This document shows positions 44,219-51,585 of a stretch of 64,000 nt of DNA, in pieces. The notes under the pieces are model-generated. The model was not told where the DNA came from, did not search any database, and saw only the letters and a program-made list of their open reading frames with translations. The DNA lies in contig MESQ01000048.1 in assembly GCA_001771065.1 (NCBI GenBank), forward strand, positions 1 through 64,000. Reading direction: 5' to 3'. Position 1 is the stretch's first letter. Each line of letters begins with the position of its first letter. A program made the translations under genes and the position numbers. This stretch comes from Burkholderiales bacterium RIFOXYD12_FULL_59_19. GTDB lineage: Bacteria; Pseudomonadota; Gammaproteobacteria; Burkholderiales; Burkholderiaceae_C.

Positions 44219-44833
44219 ATGCTCGTATTAATTGATGAAAGTGGTGACCCTGGGTTCAAGCTCGATAAAGGCTCCACTCGGCATTTTGTTGCCGCAATGG
44301 TGGTGTTCCGTGACTTCAAGCAGGCAGAGGCTTGTAGCCAGGCAATAAAAGACCTGCGCTTGCGGCTCCCTCACTCTGGTGAGTTCAAGTTCAATAAATC
44401 TGATTCTCGGGTAAAGGATAGTTTTTTTGAAGTCATGCAAAGTCACACGTTTGAGGTGTGGGCGTTGGTCATTGACAAGACGCTGATCCGCAGTGAAAAC
44501 CTACGCCGGAACGATGAAAAATTTTACAACTACTTTGTCAAGCTGCTGCTCGATTGCGGTGCAAAGCTGAGTAATGCACGAGTGAAAATTGATGGAAGTG
44601 GTGATCGCGAATTCAAAAATCAATTGCAGAGATATTTGAAGCGAAGCTTGCCTATTGGTTCTGTAAGTTCAGTGAAGTTTTCCGACTCACAAAAAGACGA
44701 CCTGATACAGCTTGCTGACATGGTGGTCGGAGCCATTGCACGGTCTTACAGGACAAGCGAAGAGAGATCGAAGGCGAGCCGTTGGCGCGACATGCTCAAC
44801 AAGAAAATCCACAATTGCTGGGAATTTAAGTGA
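44219..44833 (+). CDS. DUF3800 protein (accessory)
   Basis: 204 aa. N-terminal LVLIDESGDPGF and C-terminal DDLIQLADMVVGAIAR are the marks of DUF3800, an RNase H-like fold family with acidic residues often found near mobile elements and defence loci. No toxin partner or helicase is adjacent. Base composition is less GC-rich than the neighbours, which suggests acquisition. It lies 160 bases after tRNA-Phe; TAGAAT at 44207-44212 is a possible -10, only a few bases before the ATG. Its stop overlaps a small ORF. Confidence 0.82.
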   Translation: MLVLIDESGDPGFKLDKGSTRHFVAAMVVFRDFKQAEACSQAIKDLRLRLPHSGEFKFNKSDSRVKDSFFEVMQSHTFEVWALVIDKTLIRSENLRRNDEKFYNYFVKLLLDCGAKLSNARVKIDGSGDREFKNQLQRYLKRSLPIGSVSSVKFSDSQKDDLIQLADMVVGAIARSYRTSEERSKASRWRDMLNKKIHNCWEFK

Positions 44834-44934
44834 GCGAAAAAAAGAGGCGTTACCACGACCTAGATTGGCGGAACCAACCAGGCACACCATACGGTGACGG
44901 TTCGGTTCGTGGTAACTGGGTGGAAGAAGTTTAG
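44830..44934 (+). CDS. 34-aa small protein coupled to the DUF3800 gene
   Basis: GTG at 44830 overlaps the DUF3800 stop (GTGA) and the frame runs to TAG 44932-44934. The product begins (M/V)SEKKRRYHDLDWRN and ends GSVRGNWVEEV; basic start, acidic end, no membrane span. Coupled position argues for translation. Family not recognised. Confidence 0.45.
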   Translation: MSEKKRRYHDLDWRNQPGTPYGDGSVRGNWVEEV

Positions 44935-45070
44935 CATTTGCTAAACGTTTTTGCAGGAATACGTGCCGAAAGATGCAGAAAAGTGTGGTTATGCGCACCC
45001 AATTACATTTAATTTTGTCTTCAATTGGCATGAAAGATAAGCATTTGCTTACCTCTTGGTAAGCAATCTG
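44935..45070. other. AT-rich spacer
   Basis: Holds repeated AAGCATTTGCTTA-like words (for example 45038-45051 and the related TAAGCAA near 45060), but no gene. Confidence 0.4.
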
Positions 45071-45649
45071 TCATCGCAGCGGCTTCACTCGCTCCCCCAT
45101 CCGAGCCTTGACATAGTGCTCGGTCATATCCCGGTTTTTGTGTCCCAGCAGGGTTTGGGAATGAGCCAGGTCGCCGGTATCTGTCGCAGCCTTGGCCCGA
45201 ATGTCCCGAAATTGAAAATCCACTTTCGCCAGCGTGCGGGCCTTGTCGAAGCGTGAGCGTAGGGCGCCTTGGGTCAAAGGCTGGCCGTTTTCGTCCTGGA
45301 TCAAATAGGCGCTGATCGCCTTGCGTGGCCGTGCGTTGATTTTGGCGATGATGGCCGACAGTTCACCAGTGATCTCAATGCCCAGGCGTGCCCCGGTTTT
45401 GTTCTGAATGATCCACAGTGCACCATCCCGAATGTCGGTTCGCTTTAGTTTCAGCACGTCGGCAGGGCGTTGGCCCGTAAGTAGTGCCAGGTCCATCGCA
45501 TCAATGACGGTGAAATGGGCGTGAGCCTTCACCTGGTCGAACTCCGCATCTGTGATGTACCTGGAGCGCCCGGTTTCCTTGAAGCCCTTAACCCCTTGGC
45601 ATGGGTTCTGAGTCGCCGTGAAGCCCCATTCGCGGGCCTTGTTGAACGT
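45071..45649 (-). pseudogene. Tyrosine recombinase (phage-type integrase), N-terminally truncated
   Basis: About 193 codons of the catalytic half: Arg in LLTGQRPADVL, Lys region QNKTGARLG, the second Arg in FRDIRAKAATD, His in LLGHKNRD and the nucleophile Tyr in MTEHYVK. The DNA-binding N-terminal domains are gone: at about 45650 the frame passes directly into IS200-type transposase sequence. The remaining start would be TTG. Not expected to be functional. Confidence 0.85.
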
Positions 45650-45945
45650 GATCAATCATCAAGTGCCCCTCTTCAATCCGACTCTCCTTGTGCTGCGCCA
45701 GGGTCCGAAACACCTCGCCGAGATGCTTACGTAACTCCGCGTACAGCAGCTTTCTCCTGCCCTTGGGTATAAACACAACGTGGTACTTGCACTCCCACTT
45801 CGTGTGATTTAGGCTATCTGTCTTGTCCATCCAGTTTCTCCTTTCGTTTGCTTGGCGGCTCACGATTGGTAGTTTCTGCGATGGACACCTACGTAAATGT
45901 CAAACTCCTACTGCCACCCCGGCAAAGCCGGGGGATCTCCCATTT
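45646..45945 (-). mobile_element. IS200/IS605-type insertion sequence, 3'-truncated
   Basis: The transposase starts at 45830 (MDKTDSLNHTKWECKYHV), followed by VFIPKGRRKLLYAELRKH and ESRIEEGHLMIDHV, the N-terminal part of an IS200 TnpA. It stops at the first His of the HUH motif where integrase sequence begins, so the second His and catalytic Tyr are missing. Upstream, CCCCGGC (45917-45923) and GCCGGGG (45927-45933) form a hairpin like the subterminal hairpins recognised by these transposases. A dead remnant. Confidence 0.8.
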
Positions 45946-45997
45946 GATTAGTCATTGCTCTGGCAGGGCCAATAGGTTGTGGTATCGGGGGTGTTGC

Positions 45998-46155
45998 AGT
46001 GCCCGGCACATCGTTGCAAGTGGGATCATGAAGGTTTTTTTTACGTCGAGCCCTATGAAAAGAGTTTGGCAAAGGACCTTCACGACGACGCTATTGCGTT
46101 TGAAATTGAGGAAAGTAAGGACGCGAAACCGAAACGGGTTGAGTTCCTTCACTTT
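45998..46155 (+). other. Orphan coding-like fragment
   Basis: An open plus-strand stretch reads CKWDHEGFFYVEPYEKSLAK and then DDAIAFEIEESKDAKPKR before running into antisense integrase sequence at about 46156. Charged, protein-like composition, no plausible start. Family not recognised. Confidence 0.3.
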
Positions 46156-46280
46156 GAAGGGGTGGCCATTTTCATCTTGGATCAAGTAGGCGCTGATCGC
46201 CTTGCGTGGCCGTGCGTTGATTTTGGCGATAGTGGCCGCCAGTTCTCCGGTAATCTCAATGCCCAGGCGTGCCCCGGTGT
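46156..46280 (-). pseudogene. Second integrase remnant
   Basis: Minus-strand translation gives TGARLGIEITGEL, NARPRKAISAYLIQDENG, nearly the same as the matching part of the first integrase (45280-45400), with about ten percent DNA difference. Both ends are lost. It lies 60 bases before tRNA-Arg. Confidence 0.8.
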
Positions 46281-46340
46281 TGGAGCCTGGTCAATTTGTT
46301 CATGTGCGAGAATAGCCCCCTTGCAGATTTCCAGCAAAGT

Positions 46341-46416
46341 GCGGCTGTAGCTCAGTGGATAGAGTATTGGCCTCCGAAGCCAAGGGTCGTGGGTTCGATC
46401 CCCGCCAGCCGCACCA
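46341..46416 (+). tRNA. tRNA-Arg (CCG), integration target
   Basis: 76 nt with encoded CCA. Acceptor GCGGCTG/CAGCCGC; anticodon CCG in CTCCGAA; T loop GGTTCGATCCC. Its last 28 bases are repeated at 47973-48000. Confidence 0.96.
46389..46416 (+). repeat. attL: 3' end of tRNA-Arg
   Basis: 28 bases from the T-stem to CCA, identical to 47973-48000. Confidence 0.85.
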
Positions 46417-46448
46417 CTTTTTGAAACCCAAGAGCGGAGCGTCTTTTA

Positions 46449-46664
46449 GTGATTTTTCCCCCAACCTACTCACAGGACGCGGACGGTAGGTTCATGGATC
46501 GCAGTCCCAGTATGCTGGACGTCGGGGTCTCGCGCGCAAAGGACAATTTTCTTGTGTTTGGCGACGTGTCCATATTCAATCCGATTGACACTGGGTCACC
46601 GCGTGGTCTTCTTGTGTCATTCCTGCTTGCAGAAGAGTCGAACGCAATATCGTACGGCGGTTAG
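46449..46664 (+). pseudogene. C-terminal fragment of a DNA2/UPF1-like helicase
   Basis: 71 codons beginning VIFPPTYSQDADGRF and containing SMLDVGVSRAKDNFLVFGD, which corresponds to the last helicase motif (VAVSRAK) and the C terminus of superfamily 1 helicases of the DNA2/AAA_12 kind, ending PRGLLVSFLL. The rest of the gene is missing. Such helicases are common in defence islands. Confidence 0.7.
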
Positions 46665-46847
46665 TTGATTTTTTAAAAACGCAACCCGTATAGGATCAAC
46701 TGAGTAATTCGGTGCCAGCACAGACCATTTGCGAAGGAGTGGACAGCGTTGGAGTTGAGTCGGTGTGGGCGACAGGTAAGCTAAAAGAGATGATGCTGGA
46801 GGATGCCGCTGGGGCGGAAGGCGATCTGGGAAGAATGACGAAAGGCC
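46665..46847. other. Island interior, no gene recognised
   Basis: An open plus-strand frame crosses it (from 46712) but shows no known family and runs antisense into yhaV. I see no gene here. Confidence 0.4.
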
Positions 46848-47445
46848 TTATTTGCGGCCGTGGCGGACAGCCTGCAACCGCGCCCGTGAATCAGCAGATA
46901 TTCCTTTGCTCGCTAGGCGATCTTGTTCGCCTGACGCGATGGTTTTCAGGGCCTCGATCAAATTTTTTGTTTTGACAGCAACGCCTTGCGCCTCATCTAT
47001 AAGCTGTGACCAATCATCAGGAGGGTGGCCAGATTCCAGCATTTTGCGAAATACGCGGTACGCATCTTCGCTGCTCTCGTAGGCTCGTTTGTTATCTTCA
47101 TCATTTACCCAAGCGAACACGATCACCTTGCTGGGAGTGTGGTAGCGAAAAAACAGTCGGTACTGCTGAAAAAAACTTCGCACGGAACCAGTGCTTGTGT
47201 TCGTCCCCGAGTGTGTTTCCTTGCCGATATTCTGCCCGTGCAGGGTCTTGCGGGATGACATCGAAGGCCAGCTTGGTGATCGCTGCCAGTCGCTTGCTGG
47301 CGTTTTTCTTCACATACCCAACGGGGTCTTTTTGCTTGAGTGAACTTACCTGTTGAGCAAGAGCTTCAATTTGTGCAATGAACAATGGATGGGCAAAAAC
47401 TGTCCAACCACGAATGACCAAAGGTGCGGGATTCGGCGCACTCAT
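46848..47445 (-). pseudogene. yhaV: YhaV-type toxin, frameshifted at a T7 run
   Basis: The first part, from the ATG at 47445, reads MSAPNPAPLVIRGWTVFAHP through SSLKQKDPVGYVKKNASKRL to HWFRAKFF. The continuation QQYRLFFRYHTPSKVIVFAW and FRKMLESGHPPDDW is in another frame. Together they match YhaV, the RelE-fold mRNA interferase paired with PrlF. The break is at seven T on the coding strand (plus 47169-47175); six would restore one frame of about 198 codons. As read, frame 1 stops at 47101. The C terminus extends about 37 residues beyond the E. coli protein. Could be inactivation, slippage-controlled expression or a sequencing error. Confidence 0.85.
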
Positions 47446-47771
47446 TCATCGTCTGCCGACAGCGGTGCGTCAAGGTCAACTTCGATGCCTGTCGTCAGCG
47501 ATTGCAGGCGTTGCATGAAGCTGGCGTCCAAGGCTTGTAGTCGCTCAGGATGGCTGGCGATGTCGCGGGACAAAAAACCCAAAAACTGACCGAGCACAGG
47601 GTCATCAGTCTCAGAGACTTCAGCGCGACTCAGCACCACCTCACCGTTAGGGCGAATGGAGTAGTGAACCCTGTCGCGCTTGCCTAGGCGAAGACTGCGG
47701 CGCACCATTTCTGGCACCGTGGTCTGGTATCGGTCGGTCAGTGTGGACTCAACTTCGAGGGTGGCGGGCAT
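47442..47771 (-). CDS. prlF: PrlF-type antitoxin (AbrB/SpoVT fold)
   Basis: 109 aa. N-terminal swapped-hairpin domain (LTDRYQTTVPEMVRRSLRLG, then DRVHYSIRPNGEVVLSR) and a C-terminal part (VLGQFLGFLSRDIASHPERL, GIEVDLDAPLSADDE) that fits PrlF. It should bind and neutralise YhaV and repress the operon. Its TGA overlaps the yhaV ATG by 4 bases, antitoxin-first order. GGAGA Shine-Dalgarno. Intact although the toxin is frameshifted. Confidence 0.88.
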   Translation of the reverse strand: MPATLEVESTLTDRYQTTVPEMVRRSLRLGKRDRVHYSIRPNGEVVLSRAEVSETDDPVLGQFLGFLSRDIASHPERLQALDASFMQRLQSLTTGIEVDLDAPLSADDE

Positions 47772-47807
47772 GTGGTCTCCAATTCAGAGAAGAAGATTCC
47801 GAATGGT

Positions 47808-47821
47808 AATGCGATTGCATT
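47808..47821. promoter_or_regulatory. Palindrome upstream of prlF
   Basis: AATGC (47808-47812), GATT, GCATT (47817-47821), 37 bases before the prlF start. Candidate PrlF-YhaV operator by position only. Confidence 0.3.
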
Positions 47822-47972
47822 GTCGTGTCAATTCTGTATGGATATCGAAACGGGACAGCTAGCTTTCCAACAAAATGGAGGCACAATGTCATCCACTCCA
47901 ACCCACTTTTTTCAACAACTGGAATCTGTGAAAGTGAGCATTGGTGCGGGTTTGCGGACGATTTACCCAGAA

Positions 47973-48000
47973 GTGGGTTCGATCCCCGCCAGCCGCACCA
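47973..48000 (+). repeat. attR: duplicated tRNA-Arg 3' end
   Basis: Perfect copy of the last 28 bases of tRNA-Arg (46389-46416) with different flanks on both sides (AA before, AA after instead of TC and CT). Confidence 0.85.
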
Positions 48001-48160
48001 AACGCCTGTAATTTACTGATAGTTCAAGCAAAGCCACTGCATCCACTGTGAATGCGACATCTCCGGCACCCCGCAATGCCGAGACGCAGGCTTTGTTGTC
48101 CTAGGGTTAACCCTTATTCCGATTATGATGCGGTGCAGCATTTCTTTCTCGGAGTTTTTC

Positions 48161-50221
48161 ATGCGGACGTATTTTGTAGCGGCGACAGAACCCAATGTCG
48201 GCCTCACATCGGTTTCACTGGCGCTTTTGCGGGCGCTGCAACGGCGTGGACTGAAGGTTGCGTTCGTTAAACCGGTGACCAAACGCACGCCCGACACCGA
48301 ACCTTCGGTGCTGTTTGCGCGAAGTATTTGCCAGATCGATAACACCCCCGACCCCTTGCCCATGAGCTGGGTGACGCAACACGTCACCAGCGGCAAGACC
48401 GATGAGCTGCTGGAAGAGATTGTCAGCCTGGCCATGTCCTGCACCGAAGGGGCCGACGTGCTGGTGGTCGAAGGTATTCATGCCGATCCGAGCCGGGCTT
48501 TCCTTCCGCGCCTGTCCGCTGACATTGCCCGCAGCCTGCAGGCCGACGTGGTGCTGGTGGCCAGCGGCGCGGATGCCGAGGGTATTGCCCAGACCAATTA
48601 CCTGATTGCCCAGGTCCGCAACACCGGACGCCAAGTGGTGGGTGTCATCTTTAACCGCGCAGCCGCCGGTTTCGATGAAGCCGCTGCCGCCAGCCAATTG
48701 GGCGGTGTGCCGGTCTGGGGTGTGGTTCACAACAATCCGCTGTTGTCTGCGCCGCGCACCATTGACGTGGCGCGTCATCTGGGCGCCGAGGTGATGATTG
48801 AAGGCGAAATCGCAAGCCGGCGTGTGCTCGAAACCGTGCTGTGCGGCCGCTCGGTGGCCGAAGTGATTCCCCGCCTGAAGCCTGGTGCTCTGGTGGTGAG
48901 TGCCGGCGACCGCGATGACGTCATGTTGGCCACCGCGTTGGCGGCCAGCAACGGCATTGAGCTGGCGGGTTTGGTGCTGACCCATGACAGCTTCATCAGC
49001 CCGCGGCTTGAGCGTTTTGGTTCGCGCTCTTTCCATGGTGGCTTGCCGGTGCTGCGCACCCATGGCGACAGTTTTGAGACCGCCGCCAGCATCAGCCGCC
49101 TGCCGCGGGCGGTGCCGCAGGACGATTTGAGCCGAATGGACACCGTGATCGATAGCGTGGCCGAGCGGCTTGATGGCGAGGCGATCTGTGCCGGGCTGGA
49201 ACTGGCCGCGTCGACCCGTATGTCGCCGCCGGCCTTTCGTTACCAACTGATGCAAAAGGCGCGCGCAGCCAATAAGCGCATCGTGTTACCGGAAGGCGAC
49301 GAGCCGCGCACCCTTCGCGCCGCGGTGATCTGCACCGAGAAGGGTATCGCGCGCTGTGTCTTGCTGGGCAAGCGCAAGGCCATCGAGTCGGTCGCCGACG
49401 CACTGGGGATCGCGTTGCCGCCAGGGCTTGAAATTCTGGAACCCCACGAGATTGCCGAACGCTACGTTACGCCGATGGTGGCGTTGCGCAAGAGCAAAGG
49501 ATTGACGCCGGGGCAGGCCCTGCTTGCACTGGAAGACAGCGTGGTGCTCGGCACCATGATGCTGGCGGTCGACGAAGTCGACGGTTTGGTCAGCGGCGCG
49601 GTGCACACTACGGCCAGCACGGTGCGCCCGGCGCTGCAATTGATCCGGACGGCACCCGGATCGTCCATCGTGTCGTCCTGTTTTTTCATGCTCATGCCCG
49701 AGCAGGTGCTGGTCTACGCCGATTGCGCGGTGAACCCTGATCCGACCGCCCCGGAGCTGGCCGAAATTGCCAAGCAGAGCGCGGACAGTGCCCGGGCCTT
49801 CGGCATTGACCCCAAGGTCGCCATGATCAGCTACAGCACGGGCGTCTCGGGCTCCGGTGACGACGTCGAGAAAGTGCGCGCCGCCACAGCGCTGGCAAAG
49901 GCGCGCTGGCCCGAGCTGGTGCTTGATGGTCCGATGCAGTACGACGCGGCCACGGTGCGTGATGTCGCCGCGCAAAAAGCGCCGGGCAGTGCCGTGGCCG
50001 GTCAGGCCACGGTGTTTGTGTTTCCCGACCTCAACACCGGAAATACCACCTACAAGGCGGTGCAGCGTTCAGCCAACGTGGTGTCGGTCGGGCCGATACT
50101 GCAGGGCTTGCGCAAACCGGTGAATGACTTGTCGCGTGGTGCACTGGTTGATGACATTGTGTTCACCATCGCACTCACCGCTATCCAGGCGCAGGCCATG
50201 GCGCAGTCGCAGCAGGACTGA
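48161..50221 (+). CDS. pta: Phosphate acetyltransferase, long form
   Basis: 686 aa from the ATG at 48161 with GGAG 8 bases before. Interconverts acetyl-CoA and acetyl phosphate. Layout of the long Pta: an N-terminal P-loop-like BioD fold (VAATEPNVGLTSVSLALLRAL), a DRTGG middle domain (about residues 215-330) and the catalytic PTA_PTB domain from about residue 360 (KRIVLPEGDEPRTLRAA, VSGAVHTTASTVRPALQLI, FVFPDLNTGNTTYKAVQR). No ackA is adjacent. Faces the CoA-transferase gene with a 20-bp gap and no clear terminator. Confidence 0.95.
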   Translation: MRTYFVAATEPNVGLTSVSLALLRALQRRGLKVAFVKPVTKRTPDTEPSVLFARSICQIDNTPDPLPMSWVTQHVTSGKTDELLEEIVSLAMSCTEGADVLVVEGIHADPSRAFLPRLSADIARSLQADVVLVASGADAEGIAQTNYLIAQVRNTGRQVVGVIFNRAAAGFDEAAAASQLGGVPVWGVVHNNPLLSAPRTIDVARHLGAEVMIEGEIASRRVLETVLCGRSVAEVIPRLKPGALVVSAGDRDDVMLATALAASNGIELAGLVLTHDSFISPRLERFGSRSFHGGLPVLRTHGDSFETAASISRLPRAVPQDDLSRMDTVIDSVAERLDGEAICAGLELAASTRMSPPAFRYQLMQKARAANKRIVLPEGDEPRTLRAAVICTEKGIARCVLLGKRKAIESVADALGIALPPGLEILEPHEIAERYVTPMVALRKSKGLTPGQALLALEDSVVLGTMMLAVDEVDGLVSGAVHTTASTVRPALQLIRTAPGSSIVSSCFFMLMPEQVLVYADCAVNPDPTAPELAEIAKQSADSARAFGIDPKVAMISYSTGVSGSGDDVEKVRAATALAKARWPELVLDGPMQYDAATVRDVAAQKAPGSAVAGQATVFVFPDLNTGNTTYKAVQRSANVVSVGPILQGLRKPVNDLSRGALVDDIVFTIALTAIQAQAMAQSQQD

Positions 50222-50241
50222 ATCGCCGTCTCCCCGTCAGT

Positions 50242-51537
50242 TCAAAGGAGTTGCAGGCGGCGGGCGCCTTCCGTGAGCTCGGCGCGGAAATCAGGGTGCG
50301 CAATGGCGATCATTTCCTGGGCGCGTTGTTTGGCTGATTTGCCGCGCAACTGCGCTACGCCGAATTCAGTGACCACGTAGTTGATGTCATTTTTGCTGGT
50401 GGTGACGTGGGTGCCCGGCGTCAGCATGGGCACAATGCGCGTCAGGCTGTCGTCCCTGGCGGTCGACGGCAGCACGATGAATGACTTGCCGCCGCGTGAG
50501 CGGTTGGCGGCACGCACAAAGTCCACCTGGCCCCCGGTGCCAGAGTAGGGTAAGGGCCCCAAGCTTTCCGAACCGCATTGGCCCAGCAAATCAATTTGCA
50601 AGGTGGCATTGATCGACACCAGTTTGTCGTTTTGTGCGGCCAGGTAGGGGTCGTTGGTGAAATCTGCCGGGTGCATTTCGATCATCGGATTGCGCTCCAT
50701 GAACTGGTACAGCTTTTTCGAACCCAACGCAAACGTGGCCACCATTTTGTTGGGCAGGTAGGTTTTTTTGCGGTTGGTGATGGCGCCGCTCTCGATCAGC
50801 GTCAAAATGCCGTCGCCGATCATCTCGGTGTGGATGCCCAGGTCGTGTTTGTCGCTGAGCTGCATGACCACCGCGTCGGGAATGCCGCCGTAGCCAATTT
50901 GCAGTGTGGAACCGTCGTCGATCATGTCGGCCACATACTTGCCAATGGCTTCCTGCACCGAGCCGATTTTTGGCAGGCCGACTTCCATCACCGGGTCATT
51001 GCTTTCCACCAGGGCACTTACCTGTGAAATATGGACATGGCAATTGCCATGGGTAAACGGCACGTTGGGGTTGACTTCCAGCAGAACAGCACGCGCCTTG
51101 GCGACCGCTGCCATGGTGTAGTCCGGCCCCAGGCTGAGCGAGCAAAAGCCCTTTTCGTCCATGGGTGAGGCCATTGAAAAAACAACGTCAGCCGGAATTT
51201 GACCGCGTTGGATCATGACCGGGATGTCCGAAAAGCTGCAGGGAATGAAGTCGATGGCACCGCTTTGCCCGCCGGCGCGCGACGCACCGCCAAAGAAAAA
51301 TGCCATGTGGCGCACGTGCTCAGCGGTTTCGGGGTCGAAATAGCCGAATTTGCGTAGCGCCAGAATCTGCGCCACCTTGATGTTCCGAAAGCGGCGGCGC
51401 TGCTCCGAGAGTGCGGCCAGCAGCGCGGGTGGTTCACCAACGCCAGTCGGTACCACGATGAAGTCGCCGTTGCGTAACAGATCCAGGGCATCTTCAGCGG
51501 TGACGCGTTTGCTTTGGTAAATTTGTTGAAATGACAT
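50242..51537 (-). CDS. Acetyl-CoA hydrolase/acyl-CoA:acetate CoA-transferase family
   Basis: 431 aa. Class I CoA-transferase of the 4-hydroxybutyrate/butyryl-CoA:acetate type. The catalytic Glu is in GIHTEMIGDGI; the CoA-binding GYGGIPDAV and GTGGQVDFVRAA loops are intact. Moves CoA between acetate and another acid, or hydrolyses acetyl-CoA. Convergent with pta, which suggests a local acetate/acetyl-CoA module, though they are not co-transcribed. Exact acyl substrate cannot be read. Confidence 0.9.
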   Translation of the reverse strand: MSFQQIYQSKRVTAEDALDLLRNGDFIVVPTGVGEPPALLAALSEQRRRFRNIKVAQILALRKFGYFDPETAEHVRHMAFFFGGASRAGGQSGAIDFIPCSFSDIPVMIQRGQIPADVVFSMASPMDEKGFCSLSLGPDYTMAAVAKARAVLLEVNPNVPFTHGNCHVHISQVSALVESNDPVMEVGLPKIGSVQEAIGKYVADMIDDGSTLQIGYGGIPDAVVMQLSDKHDLGIHTEMIGDGILTLIESGAITNRKKTYLPNKMVATFALGSKKLYQFMERNPMIEMHPADFTNDPYLAAQNDKLVSINATLQIDLLGQCGSESLGPLPYSGTGGQVDFVRAANRSRGGKSFIVLPSTARDDSLTRIVPMLTPGTHVTTSKNDINYVVTEFGVAQLRGKSAKQRAQEMIAIAHPDFRAELTEGARRLQLL

Positions 51538-51585
51538 CGTAGGTGCAGGTTAAAACTGATGGCAAGGAGTTTGATTTTTAAGGGG

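Larger units (their letters stand above)
46417..48000 (+). mobile_element. 1.6-kb tRNA-Arg-flanked mini-island (remnant)
   Basis: Bounded by a perfect 28-bp repeat of the tRNA-Arg 3' end. It keeps the tRNA intact on the left and leaves the attR copy on the right, the classic footprint of tyrosine-integrase insertion. Contents: helicase C-terminal fragment, a region without genes, frameshifted yhaV and prlF. No integrase lies inside; the integrase fragments stand to the left of the tRNA. Probably a decayed element kept by its toxin-antitoxin pair. Confidence 0.75.

Noticed and set aside
46712-46975. 87-aa frame inside the mini-island
   Set aside because: It is antisense to the toxin remnant at its 3' end and has no recognisable domain.
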